Positions 6,602-15,161 of a stretch of DNA of 24,014 nucleotides are shown here, in pieces. The stretch lies in assembly GCA_002493085.1 (NCBI GenBank), contig DKXQ01000069.1, positions 6,133 through 30,146 of the forward strand. Direction: 5' to 3'. The position numbers and the translations under genes were made by a program. The stretch comes from Lachnoclostridium sp. UBA7122. GTDB lineage: Bacteria > Bacillota > Clostridia > Lachnospirales > Lachnospiraceae. The notes below the pieces were generated by a model. It was not told the DNA's origin. It made no database searches and saw only the letters and a program-made list of their open reading frames with translations. Positions within the stretch are counted from its first letter, which is position 1. Each line of letters opens with the position of its first letter.

Positions 6602-8899
6602 ATGGATAAGAAATTATATAATTTAATGGATTGGGAAGGCATAGAAGCAATAGTATATTCCGAGGAGGAACATCCTGACAGGATATTAGGGCCTCACAAA
6701 GTAAAGGGCGGCATACTTGTACACACGTTTTTACCAGATGCAGCATCTGTAAAACTGAAAATTAAATCAAGCGGCAAGTGCTATGATATGGAAAAAGCTG
6801 ATGAGGCAGGCATGTTTGCAGTCCTGTTTCCTGGGAAAAAAGCAGAGCCATATACATTTATTGCAAAATATGGTGAAAGTCCAGAGATTGAGCTTGAAGA
6901 CCCTTATCTCTATACGGATATTATAGGCGGAAGCGATACAAGGCGTTTTGAAAAAGGTGTGTATTATGATGTATACAAATGTTTTGGGGCGCATCCTGTT
7001 GCTATAGACGGATGTCTTGATGATGCAGAGATAAGATGGGATGTTACAGAAGATACAGATAAAATGAAGAAAAAGACAACTGTATATGGTGTACATTTTG
7101 CAGTATGGGCTCCAAATGCAGTACGTGTAAGTGTTGTAGGAAATTTTAATTTCTGGGATGGAAGGCGGCACCAGATGTGCCGTGTTGGTGATTCAGGCAT
7201 ATTTTCTTTATTTGTACCTGCTATTAGTACAGGTGGTATTTATAAATATGAGATTAGAAAAGATTACCAGACAGTATTTTTAAAAACTGACCCTTATGGT
7301 TTTGCATGTGAACAAAGACCTGACAACGCTAGTATTGTTGTAAATCTGGATACATATAAATGGGGTGATTCCACATGGCTTGCCAGGCGTAAAGAAACTG
7401 ATTACAAAAAAGAACCTGTATCAATATATGAAGTGCATCTTGGCTCATGGCGCAAGAAAGAATATAACGGGGAGGGTGTTCCAAAGTGTGATGAAGAGTT
7501 TTTAAATTACAGGGAAATTGCACCTTTGCTTGCCAGCTATGTAAAAGAGATGGGATATACACATATTGAAATACTGCCTGTTATGGAGCATCCGCTTGAC
7601 GAGTCATGGGGATACCAGGTTACAGGTTACTATGCAGTTACCTCCCGGTATGGCACACCACAGGATTTTATGTATTTCATTGACTATATGCACAAGAAAA
7701 ATATAGGTGTAATACTTGACTGGGTTCCTGCGCATTTCCCAAGGGATGCTAACGGGCTTGCAAGATTTGATGGGACGTGTATTTATGAAAATCCAGACAA
7801 AAGAAGGGGTGAACATCCTCACTGGGGAACACTTATATTTGACTATGGAAAGCCAGAAGTTGACAATTTTCTTATTGCCAATGCGCTATTCTGGATTGAT
7901 AAATACCACGCAGATGGAATAAGGATGGATGCAGTTGCATCAATGCTGTATCTTGATTATGGAAAACAGGATGGTGAGTGGCTTCCTAATATCTATGGCG
8001 GCAACGAAAATCTTGAAGCTATTGCACTTCTTAAAAAACTTAGCAATGCTTTCCATAAAAGAAAAGATGGTGCACTTCTTATTGCAGAAGAATCAACTGC
8101 GTGGCCTTTAGTAACTGGAAGCACAGACAGTGATGGGCTTGGCTTTGACTTCAAGTGGAATATGGGCTGGATGAATGATTTTACAAGTTATATGCAGACA
8201 GACCCGCTTTACAGGAAAGGCAGGCATGGCACGCTTCTTTTCAGCATGGTCTATGCTTACAGTGAAAACTTTGTGCTTGTATTTTCTCATGATGAAGTCG
8301 TACATTTAAAGGCTTCAATGCTTATGAAAATGCCAGGTGATATGGGCCAGAAGTTTGCTAACTTGCGGGCAGCTTATGGATTTATGATGGCACATCCAGG
8401 CAAGAAACTGCTGTTTATGGGGCAGGAGTTTGCACAGAAAGAAGAGTGGAATGAGAAAAAAAGCCTTCCATGGGATGAGGCAGATGGACAAGAACATAGT
8501 ATATTCAGGGAATATGTTAAAAAACTGAATAAATTCTATTTAAAACATCCATGTCTTTACGAAAATGATTATGATGAAACAGGCTTTGAATGGATAAGCA
8601 GCATGGATGCAGACCACAGCATTGTTACATTTGTAAGAAGTACAGCTGATAAGAGTGAACAGCTTTTATTTGTATTTAATTTTACTCCTGTAATATATGA
8701 AAATTTCAGGGCAGGTGTACCATTTGAAGGCAAATACAAGGAAATTTTTAACAGTGATGATATTGCTTACGGAGGAACAGGCCATATAAATAAACGCCAG
8801 AAAAATTCTAGGAAAATTGCATGGGATGGCAGGGAAGATTCTATAGTTATTGAAGTTCCGCCTCTTGGAATGAGCGTATGGAGCTGCAAAGCTGTATAA
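6602..8899 (+). CDS. glgB: 1,4-alpha-glucan branching enzyme
   Basis: The 765-residue enzyme transfers alpha-1,4-glucan chains to make alpha-1,6 branches in glycogen. An N-terminal beta module (about 15-110) and a CBM48-like module (about 150-235, YGVHFAVWAPNA) precede a GH13 barrel. The likely nucleophile is Asp443 (GIRMDAVAS), the acid/base Glu496 (IAEEST) and the third carboxylate Asp564 (FSHDEVVH). Their spacings of 53 and 68 equal those of E. coli GlgB (405/458/526). A C-terminal all-beta domain ends the protein. ATG 6602 follows GAGGGG (6593-6598); an open frame upstream to 6545 overlaps the hairpin and lacks a ribosome binding site. No glgA, glgC, glgD or glgP is adjacent, so the gene is separated from the rest of the pathway. 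Confidence 0.96.
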   Translation: MDKKLYNLMDWEGIEAIVYSEEEHPDRILGPHKVKGGILVHTFLPDAASVKLKIKSSGKCYDMEKADEAGMFAVLFPGKKAEPYTFIAKYGESPEIELEDPYLYTDIIGGSDTRRFEKGVYYDVYKCFGAHPVAIDGCLDDAEIRWDVTEDTDKMKKKTTVYGVHFAVWAPNAVRVSVVGNFNFWDGRRHQMCRVGDSGIFSLFVPAISTGGIYKYEIRKDYQTVFLKTDPYGFACEQRPDNASIVVNLDTYKWGDSTWLARRKETDYKKEPVSIYEVHLGSWRKKEYNGEGVPKCDEEFLNYREIAPLLASYVKEMGYTHIEILPVMEHPLDESWGYQVTGYYAVTSRYGTPQDFMYFIDYMHKKNIGVILDWVPAHFPRDANGLARFDGTCIYENPDKRRGEHPHWGTLIFDYGKPEVDNFLIANALFWIDKYHADGIRMDAVASMLYLDYGKQDGEWLPNIYGGNENLEAIALLKKLSNAFHKRKDGALLIAEESTAWPLVTGSTDSDGLGFDFKWNMGWMNDFTSYMQTDPLYRKGRHGTLLFSMVYAYSENFVLVFSHDEVVHLKASMLMKMPGDMGQKFANLRAAYGFMMAHPGKKLLFMGQEFAQKEEWNEKKSLPWDEADGQEHSIFREYVKKLNKFYLKHPCLYENDYDETGFEWISSMDADHSIVTFVRSTADKSEQLLFVFNFTPVIYENFRAGVPFEGKYKEIFNSDDIAYGGTGHINKRQKNSRKIAWDGREDSIVIEVPPLGMSVWSCKAV

Positions 8900-8950
8900 T
8901 ATGCCAGTGACATTCCTGAATTATTATTAATAGAAAGGAATGGTATTATT

Positions 8951-9877
8951 ATGACAGTATTTTCTAAAATATGTGGGATGTGCCTTCTTACATCAGACGG
9001 TATTACTTCAATGTCAGGCAGTGAAATAAAAATAGAAGATGTGGAACAGGTTATGAATTCTGAAGCAACAGCCGTAGAAAAGACAAATTTCTTTATCCAG
9101 TACCTGCTTGCACAAAGGGAAGCAATACTTAATTACCTGTTCCATGCTTTATGTACATTTGCCCTTGCCATACTGGTATTTATCATTGGAAGGAAAATTG
9201 TTAAAAAGATGCTAAAGATGACAAGCAAGTGGATGGAAAAAAACAGTGTTGAAGTTGACATACAAAGATTTGTTATGTCTTGTGCAGGGCTTGTTTATAA
9301 TATTCTGCTTATTTTTATTGTTGCAGGCATACTTGGGGTTGGTGCAAGCTCGATATTTGCAATGCTTGGTTCGGCAGGCCTTGCAATAGGCCTCGCATTG
9401 CAGGGAAGCCTGTCAAACTTTGCAGGAGGTGTACTTATACTTCTGTTAAAACCATTTAAGGTTGGCGATTATATAGTTGCCGTAGGAGAAGAAGGCACAG
9501 TAGAAAGCATAGATATTTTTTATACAAGAATACATACTACTGACAATAAGGTTGTAGTCATTCCAAATGGCACTATTTCTAATTCAAGTGTTACTAATAC
9601 TTCAAACCAGGAAGACAGGATGCTTATTTTGGATTTTATGGTTCCATACCATATAGAAACTGCAAAGGTGCGGGGAATTGTAATGGGAGTTATGCGCAGG
9701 GAAGAACGCATATGCCATGATAAGGATATGAGTGTTATTGTATTCAAACTTAATCCGGCACGTGTCAAGATGCAGGCAAGGGCATGGGTAAAGAATAGTG
9801 ATTACTGGAATACAAGGTTCAGCATGCTTGAAACAATGAAAGAGGAACTTTTAGATGAAGGAATTGATATTTCATAG
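8951..9877 (+). CDS. mscS: MscS-type small-conductance mechanosensitive channel
   Basis: The 308-residue membrane protein has two hydrophobic helices (about residues 60-80 and 105-130) and then the Gly/Ala-rich pore helix (LGSAGLAIGLALQGSLSNF, about 138-157). The soluble beta domain follows, with KPFKVGDYI, VESIDIFYTRI and VIPNGTISN typical of MscS. Such channels open under membrane tension and release solutes during hypo-osmotic shock. The N-terminus (about 55 residues) is longer than in E. coli MscS and begins with a weakly hydrophobic Cys-containing stretch. AAAGGA (8934-8939) lies 11 bases before the ATG. It follows glgB by 51 bases with no terminator between, so it is probably in the same transcript. 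Confidence 0.93.
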   Translation: MTVFSKICGMCLLTSDGITSMSGSEIKIEDVEQVMNSEATAVEKTNFFIQYLLAQREAILNYLFHALCTFALAILVFIIGRKIVKKMLKMTSKWMEKNSVEVDIQRFVMSCAGLVYNILLIFIVAGILGVGASSIFAMLGSAGLAIGLALQGSLSNFAGGVLILLLKPFKVGDYIVAVGEEGTVESIDIFYTRIHTTDNKVVVIPNGTISNSSVTNTSNQEDRMLILDFMVPYHIETAKVRGIVMGVMRREERICHDKDMSVIVFKLNPARVKMQARAWVKNSDYWNTRFSMLETMKEELLDEGIDIS

Positions 9878-9908
9878 ATAAAAATATACAGAAAGCTGGT
9901 GAGATACG

Positions 9909-10850
9909 GTGATAAAGTATTATAGGACAGATGACAGAAAAATTCATGAAGAAGAAGGACCTGTAGCTGGTGTATGGATAAATATGTGCAATCCTGCAAT
10001 ACCAGAGGGAGAAAAATTAGCAAAGGAACTTGGGATTGATATAAGTGATTTGTTTGCTGCACTCGATGATGAAGAAAGTTCACGTGTAGAGCTTGAAGAT
10101 GGGTATACCCTTATACTTGTGGATATTCCAGCAGTAGAGATACGGCATGACAAAGAAGCTTATACTACAGTACCTCTTGGCATTATACTGGCACAGGATA
10201 CAATTATTACAGTATGTTCTGTAGACACACCTATTCTCCAGTCTTTTATAGGTGGCAGGGTAAAGGAATTTAGTACTAAAAAAAAGCTGAGATTTGTATA
10301 CCAGATACTGTTCAGGGTGGCATCTTATTACCAGACAAATCTTAGAATTATTGACAAAAAACGTACAGAGATAGAAGAACGCATAGATGATAATACAAAA
10401 GACGCTGACTTAATTGACCTGCATGCACTGGAATCCACACTTGTATATTTTGCGACTTCACTGCGTGCCAATGCAGTTGTGCTTGACAGGCTTACAAGAT
10501 ATAAAAGGCTTGAGCAATATCCAGATGATAAAGACTTGCTTGGTGATGTAATTGTTGAGAACCAGCAGGCTATTGAAATGACCACAATTTACAGGGACAT
10601 TATAAACGGTACAAGGGATTTGATGTCTTCAGTTATTGACAACAGGCTGAACAATGTAATGAAAACTCTTACTTCTATTACGCTGGTAATGGGTATACCT
10701 ACGCTGGTCTCTGGTATTTATGGGATGAATGTAAACAGCAGATGGGTTCCGCTTGCCAATGCCACGCATGGCTTTGGAATAATCTGCCTGCTTATTGTAA
10801 TTGTGTGTATTGCACTGCTATTAATACTGCACCGCAAGCGTTTTTTATAA
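9909..10850 (+). CDS. corA: CorA family divalent cation transporter
   Basis: The 313-residue protein has a long cytoplasmic N-terminal domain rich in charged helices, then two C-terminal membrane helices. The signature Gly-Met-Asn is at residues 272-274 (SGIYGMNVN) at the end of the first helix. CorA proteins form pentameric Mg2+ or Co2+/Ni2+ channels. The C-terminus ends with the basic HRKRFL tail, typical of the inner side. The start codon is GTG (9909), preceded by GGTGAG (9898-9903) with five bases between. It follows mscS by 31 bases and ends the operon, so the transcript pairs two ion or solute transport proteins with glgB and DUF1015. Confidence 0.93.
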   Translation: MIKYYRTDDRKIHEEEGPVAGVWINMCNPAIPEGEKLAKELGIDISDLFAALDDEESSRVELEDGYTLILVDIPAVEIRHDKEAYTTVPLGIILAQDTIITVCSVDTPILQSFIGGRVKEFSTKKKLRFVYQILFRVASYYQTNLRIIDKKRTEIEERIDDNTKDADLIDLHALESTLVYFATSLRANAVVLDRLTRYKRLEQYPDDKDLLGDVIVENQQAIEMTTIYRDIINGTRDLMSSVIDNRLNNVMKTLTSITLVMGIPTLVSGIYGMNVNSRWVPLANATHGFGIICLLIVIVCIALLLILHRKRFL

Positions 10851-10865
10851 AATATAGTGGAAAAG

Positions 10866-10898
10866 TGCAGGATTCTTATTATTGGAATCCTGCATTTT
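10866..10898. terminator. Bidirectional terminator between corA and argH
   Basis: TGCAGGATTC (10866-10875) pairs perfectly with GAATCCTGCA (10885-10894) around a 9-base loop. TTTT follows on the right and AAAA precedes on the left, so it can terminate both the corA transcript (+) and the argH transcript (-). Confidence 0.88.
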
Positions 10899-10902
10899 AA
10901 AT

Positions 10903-12279
10903 TTAATTATTTTTAAGATAATCTTCGTATACTGTAATAGCTTCCTGCATTGCTTTCTGTCCTGGTGCGCCTGTTGTATTTCTTTTTTCTATGCATGTTT
11001 CCATGCTGGCTGCATTATATATATCTGCCTCAAAAACAGGGCTTATCTCTTTATATTCATCTAAAGACAATGTGCTAAGGGTTTTATTATTATCTATACA
11101 GTAAAGCACAAGCCTGCCAATTATTCCATGTGCATCCCTGAATGGCACACCGTGGTTTACAAGATAGTCTGCGGCATCAGTGGCATTAGTAAAGCCGCCC
11201 TCTGTACTTTTACGCATCCTGTCTTTATTAAATACAAGCGTGTCAAGCATGCCATTAAATAAGAGTATGCATCCTTTAGTAGTATCTATAGCATCAAAGA
11301 CAAGTTCTTTATCTTCCTGCATATCCTTGTTATAGGCAAGGGAAAGTCCTTTCATTGTAGTGAGAAGTGACATAAGCGTACCATAGACACGTCCAGTTTT
11401 GCCTCTTACAAGTTCTGCTATATCAGGGTTTTTCTTTTGGGGCATAATACTGCTGCCTGTGGAATATGAATCATCTATTTCTATAAACTGGTATTCATTA
11501 GAATTCCAGATAGTTATTTCTTCACAGAAGCGGCTCAGATGCATCATTATAATGGACATTGCAGAAGAAAACTCTATAAGGTAGTCCCTGTCAGAAACAG
11601 CATCCATACTGTTCAGTGCCGGGCCTGTAAAACCTAACAGGCTGGCTGTGTACTCCCTGTCAAGCGGGTATGTTGTACCTGCAAGTGCACCTGAGCCAAG
11701 CGGACAGTAATCCATCCTTTTGTAAATATCTGAAAGGCGTGACCTGTCACGTTTAAACATTTCAAAATAAGCGCCCATATGGTGTGCAAGAGTAACTGGC
11801 TGTGCTTTTTGCAGATGCGTAAATCCAGGCATTATAGTATCTGTATTCTCTTTCATTATTTTAAGCAGGCTTTCTAAAAGGTTTTTAAGCAGGACATCCA
11901 TTTCAAGTATCTCTTTACGTGTATACAGCTTCATATCAAGAGCTACCTGGTCATTGCGGCTTCTGCCAGTGTGAAGCTTTTTGCCGGCTTCACCAATACG
12001 CTCTGTCAGGTGTGCTTCTACAAAGCTGTGGATATCTTCATATGTCCCATCTATTTCAAGCCTGCCTGCCCTGATATCCTCAAGTATGCCTTTAAGGCCT
12101 GTGATAATGGAATCTTTATCTTCATCTGTAATAATTCCCTGTTTTGCAAGCATTGTAACATGTGCAATGCTTCCTTCTATATCTTCTTTATAGAATTTCT
12201 GGTCAAATGAAATAGAAGCATTAAAATTGTGTACTAATTCATTAGTTGCTTTTGTAAAGCGTCCTCCCCAAAGTTTCAT
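10903..12279 (-). CDS. argH: Argininosuccinate lyase
   Basis: The 458-residue enzyme splits argininosuccinate into arginine and fumarate, the last step of arginine synthesis. It starts MKLWGGRF, the standard ArgH N-terminus, and has HTGRSRND (103-110), the catalytic His155 in GFTHLQKAQP and the signature loop GSSIMPQKKNPD (275-286) with the catalytic serine. Length matches the family. The start at 12279 is set by GGAGG (12287-12291) seven bases upstream and by homology; an in-frame ATG at 12318 would only add a non-conserved extension. No argG or other arg gene is adjacent. A palindrome at 12302-12313 could be an arginine repressor site. Confidence 0.97.
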   Translation of the reverse strand: MKLWGGRFTKATNELVHNFNASISFDQKFYKEDIEGSIAHVTMLAKQGIITDEDKDSIITGLKGILEDIRAGRLEIDGTYEDIHSFVEAHLTERIGEAGKKLHTGRSRNDQVALDMKLYTRKEILEMDVLLKNLLESLLKIMKENTDTIMPGFTHLQKAQPVTLAHHMGAYFEMFKRDRSRLSDIYKRMDYCPLGSGALAGTTYPLDREYTASLLGFTGPALNSMDAVSDRDYLIEFSSAMSIIMMHLSRFCEEITIWNSNEYQFIEIDDSYSTGSSIMPQKKNPDIAELVRGKTGRVYGTLMSLLTTMKGLSLAYNKDMQEDKELVFDAIDTTKGCILLFNGMLDTLVFNKDRMRKSTEGGFTNATDAADYLVNHGVPFRDAHGIIGRLVLYCIDNNKTLSTLSLDEYKEISPVFEADIYNAASMETCIEKRNTTGAPGQKAMQEAITVYEDYLKNN

Positions 12280-12301
12280 AATTAATCCTCCATTAGTTAA
12301 G

Positions 12302-12313
12302 TGTATTAATACA
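12302..12313. promoter_or_regulatory. Palindrome upstream of argH (candidate ArgR box)
   Basis: TGTATTAATACA is a perfect 12-bp palindrome lying just upstream of the argH ribosome binding site. It partly resembles ARG boxes, which are AT-rich palindromes with TG...CA ends. The sequence is short and AT-rich, so chance occurrence is possible, and no clear -35 was found here. Confidence 0.35.
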
Positions 12314-12332
12314 GACATATAATATTTTTACC

Positions 12333-12355
12333 TTATAAGACGGGACTTCTTATAA
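12333..12355. repeat. Inverted repeat upstream of argH
   Basis: TTATAAGA (12333-12340) and TCTTATAA (12348-12355) form a perfect 8-bp inverted repeat with a CGGGACT spacer. It lies between the argH start region and the terminator of the preceding gene, so it could be a second regulatory site or part of the argH promoter region; I cannot assign a function. Confidence 0.4.
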
Positions 12356-12359
12356 GATG

Positions 12360-12392
12360 AAAATACCGGAATGTCATTCATTCCGGTATTTT
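12360..12392. terminator. Strong terminator after the small membrane protein gene
   Basis: AAAATACCGGAATG (12360-12373) and CATTCCGGTATTTT (12379-12392) form a perfect 14-bp stem with a 5-base loop. Read on the - strand it ends in TTTT, closing the transcript of the gene at 12440-12727 and separating it from argH. It would also work on the + strand. Confidence 0.88.
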
Positions 12393-12439
12393 GTAAGACC
12401 AGCATGCCAGCTATATTGTGTTTTGCTGGTACATAAAGA

Positions 12440-12727
12440 TTAATCCTCAGCTTCAGGTTTATTATCTGAAAATTCAATAAAATCATCATCAAAGTTATCT
12501 GAATAGTCATCTGGGTCAAAGTCTTCAAGATAATCTGGTGTAAAATATCTGTATACAGCATATGCAATTCCGGCAACAGCAGCAACAGCACCAATAACTG
12601 CTAATATTATAAAAATTGTGTTTTTGTTCTTTTCTTCGAGTTCTTTTTTATGCAACAATTCATTTAACTTAGCAGTATTTAAAAATTCTTCGATTTTAGA
12701 ACTTCCAAACTTTGAGTGTCCACACAT
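12440..12727 (-). CDS. Small single-pass membrane protein with acidic tail, unknown function
   Basis: I do not recognise this 95-residue protein. It begins MCGHSKFGSS, has a charged amphipathic segment (about 11-35, rich in Lys/Glu/Leu), one membrane helix (about 37-58, Ile/Ala/Val/Gly-rich) and a C-terminal tail (about 62-95) very rich in Asp and Glu. The pattern suggests a bitopic protein; orientation is not certain. AAAGGGG precedes the ATG on the - strand, which supports translation. It lies 89 bases after pcrA and is followed by a strong terminator; a TATAAT on the - strand (12764-12759) may be its own -10. The conserved-looking start and good ribosome binding site make it a likely real gene. 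Confidence 0.75.
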   Translation of the reverse strand: MCGHSKFGSSKIEEFLNTAKLNELLHKKELEEKNKNTIFIILAVIGAVAAVAGIAYAVYRYFTPDYLEDFDPDDYSDNFDDDFIEFSDNKPEAED

Positions 12728-12816
12728 AGTATATACCCCTTTCTATAGTTTAAATTTTATTATATAATAAAGTATACCATATTATAAATATAATATCTAT
12801 AACTATATCAGTATTT

Positions 12817-15084
12817 TTACAATTTTTTTAATTTGGCAAAAGAAGCCATCATTTTCCGCACAGAACCATTGTCAAAGCTTACACAGACCTCATAATCATT
12901 TGGTTTTTCATTAAGGCTTTTTACTGTACCTTCACCGAACTTAGCATGTTTTACCCTGTCGCCTTCCCTGTAATCAACAGATAATGCCGGCTTAGAAGCA
13001 GAAGCCTGGTAAGAGGCAAACCCTTTATTAATCATAGGATTTCCAGCAAATAATGGTCTGCCTGTGGCAGCAGCTTTTTTGCTTTGTGGCATGACAGGCG
13101 GTTTTTTACTCTGTAAATCACGCAAATTGCTCTGTTTTATAAGATAACCAGGTATTTCGTCTAAAAAACGTGATGGTGGGTTATAACGCTGTTCACCATT
13201 CCTGAAACGGCTGGCAGCACAGCTTAACGACAATTTTTTCATCGCCCTCGTAATGCCTACATAACATAACCGGCGTTCTTCTTCCATTTCTTCACGGTCG
13301 TCACTTGTAACTGCAATATAGCCTGGGAATATGCCATCTTCCATGCCAACGATGTAAACATATGGAAATTCAAGCCCCTTTGCACTGTGCAGTGTCATAA
13401 GCAGTACAAGGTCATTGCTTTCATCTACATTGTCAATATCTGCAACAAGTGCTACTTCTTCAAGAAAACCTGCAAGCGTTGGTCCATCTGTGCTTGTCTC
13501 ATATGCTGCAGCTTTATTTACAAGCTCTTCTATATTTTCAATACGTCCTAAAGCTTCTTCTGTGTCCTCTTCTTCAAGCAGCCTGACATATCCTGTTTCT
13601 TCAATAACTTCGCGCAAGAGGTCTGTAAGACTTATATCTGCAGATGCAAGGTGCCGTTTAAAAGACTCTATAAGGCTTACAAATGACTGTAACTTGGCAG
13701 AACTTCTTTTTACCCCATCTATATATTCATAATTCTGGAGTGCTTCATAAAAGCTGTATCCATGGTCTATGGCATACAAAGATATGCGGTCAATAGTTGC
13801 AAGCCCGATGCCTCTTTTTGGAACATTAATTATACGTTTTACAGATATATCATCAAAGCCATTTTCAATAGTACGCAGATAAGCAAGCAAATCTTTTATT
13901 TCCTTGCGCTGGTAAAAATTAATAGCACCTACAATTTTATATGGAATATTGCTTGTGACAAGTTTTTCTTCAAAAACACGGGATTGCGCATTAGTCCGGT
14001 ACAGAATTGCAAAATCTTTGTATAAAGCCTGTCCTGCTGAAACAGCATAACTAATTGCATCAGCTATTTCTGCTGCTTCTTCGTATTCATTAGAAAAACA
14101 GTTAAAAAATATAAAATCTCCTTTTTCTTTTTTAGTCCAGAGTGCTTTATCCTTTCTTACAGCATTATTTTGTATAACTGCATTGGCAGCATTAAGGATA
14201 TTTTGTGTAGAGCGGTAATTTTCTTCAAGTTTTATTACCCGTGCTTCTGGATATGACTGTTCAAAATTTAATATATTGTATATATTAGCCCCGCGGAATT
14301 TGTAAATTGACTGGTCGTCATCACCAACTACACATAAATTGTGCAGGACAGAACCATCTTCATCTGTGGTATTTGCTAAAAGATGGATAAGCTTAAACTG
14401 TGCGGTATTAGTATCCTGGTATTCGTCAACCATTATGTACTTAAAACGGTTCTGGTAATAAGAAAGCACATCAGGATTATTTCTAAACAGCTCTATTGTC
14501 TTAGTTATTAAATCGTCAAAATCAAGGGCATTGGAATCTTTTAGCCTTTTCTGGTATTCACGGTATGCATGGGCATATATTTCTTTATTATAATCGCCCA
14601 TTGCCTCCAGTTCATACTGTTCTGGTGTCACAAGTTCATCTTTGGCAGACGAAACAACACTTAAAAATGCACGCTCCTTGTATTTTTTTGGGTCAAGCTG
14701 CAGATATTTAATAACTTCCCTCATAAGAGTTTTCTGGTCATCACTATCATATATTGTAAAACTTCTGGTATAGCCGATAGCTTCAATATACCTGCGGAGT
14801 ATCCGCACACACATTGAATGGAAAGTGCTCACCCATACATCCTGTGCATTTCTTCCAGATACTATATTGTCAACACGTTCACGCATTTCACCGGCTGCTT
14901 TATTAGTAAATGTAAGGGCAAGTATATTCCATGGATTTACACCATATTCACTTATAAGGTAAGCAATCCTGTGTGTAAGAACTCTTGTCTTGCCTGAACC
15001 AGCACCTGCCAGAATAAGGAGTGGTCCTTTAAAATGTTTAACTGCTTCTTCCTGTTCAGGATTCAATCCTTCTAAAATTTTCAT
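12817..15084 (-). CDS. pcrA: ATP-dependent DNA helicase PcrA (UvrD/Rep family)
   Basis: The 755-residue superfamily 1A helicase has all motifs: Q-motif region LNPEQ, Walker A AGAGSGKT (26-33), Walker B DEYQDTN, GDDDQSIYKFRGAN, ENYRSTQNI, TLHSAKGLEF, and RLCYVGITRA. A C-terminal Tudor-like segment (about the last 50 residues, GDRVKHAKFGEGTV) matches the RNA-polymerase-interacting domain of PcrA. It unwinds DNA 3' to 5' in repair and conflict resolution. Homology supports the start MKILEGLNPEQ at 15084, but this ATG has only a weak ribosome binding site. An in-frame ATG at 15135 has GAGGAGG upstream and would add a 17-residue non-conserved extension encoded across a hairpin. It follows tyrA closely and is probably co-transcribed with it. 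Confidence 0.95.
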   Translation of the reverse strand: MKILEGLNPEQEEAVKHFKGPLLILAGAGSGKTRVLTHRIAYLISEYGVNPWNILALTFTNKAAGEMRERVDNIVSGRNAQDVWVSTFHSMCVRILRRYIEAIGYTRSFTIYDSDDQKTLMREVIKYLQLDPKKYKERAFLSVVSSAKDELVTPEQYELEAMGDYNKEIYAHAYREYQKRLKDSNALDFDDLITKTIELFRNNPDVLSYYQNRFKYIMVDEYQDTNTAQFKLIHLLANTTDEDGSVLHNLCVVGDDDQSIYKFRGANIYNILNFEQSYPEARVIKLEENYRSTQNILNAANAVIQNNAVRKDKALWTKKEKGDFIFFNCFSNEYEEAAEIADAISYAVSAGQALYKDFAILYRTNAQSRVFEEKLVTSNIPYKIVGAINFYQRKEIKDLLAYLRTIENGFDDISVKRIINVPKRGIGLATIDRISLYAIDHGYSFYEALQNYEYIDGVKRSSAKLQSFVSLIESFKRHLASADISLTDLLREVIEETGYVRLLEEEDTEEALGRIENIEELVNKAAAYETSTDGPTLAGFLEEVALVADIDNVDESNDLVLLMTLHSAKGLEFPYVYIVGMEDGIFPGYIAVTSDDREEMEEERRLCYVGITRAMKKLSLSCAASRFRNGEQRYNPPSRFLDEIPGYLIKQSNLRDLQSKKPPVMPQSKKAAATGRPLFAGNPMINKGFASYQASASKPALSVDYREGDRVKHAKFGEGTVKSLNEKPNDYEVCVSFDNGSVRKMMASFAKLKKL

Positions 15085-15101
15085 AATAAACCAGCAAGAA
15101 A

Positions 15102-15125
15102 ATCCACTGCCTTTAGGCGGTGGAT
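15102..15125. repeat. Hairpin at the pcrA start, possible repeat element
   Basis: ATCCAC-T-GCC (15102-15111) faces GGC-G-GTGGAT (15116-15125) around TTTA, a 10-step stem with one imperfect pair. On the pcrA transcript it lies between the strong ribosome binding site with ATG 15135 and the homology-supported ATG 15084. The GCC/GGC core with TTTA loop resembles short palindromes of transposon ends or dispersed repeats, but only one copy is seen here. Confidence 0.45.
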
Positions 15126-15161
15126 GGAATTGCATATTCCTCCTCTCAAAATTTTACTATA

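Noticed and set aside
8911..8942. CATTCC pairing with GGAATG over the mscS ribosome binding site as a thermosensor
   Set aside because: Only six pairs with a 20-base loop; too weak to claim without folding or conservation.
12779..12796. ATATTATA/TATAATAT inverted repeat downstream of pcrA as a terminator
   Set aside because: It is pure A/T with a 2-base loop, too unstable for a terminator and expected by chance in such AT-rich sequence.
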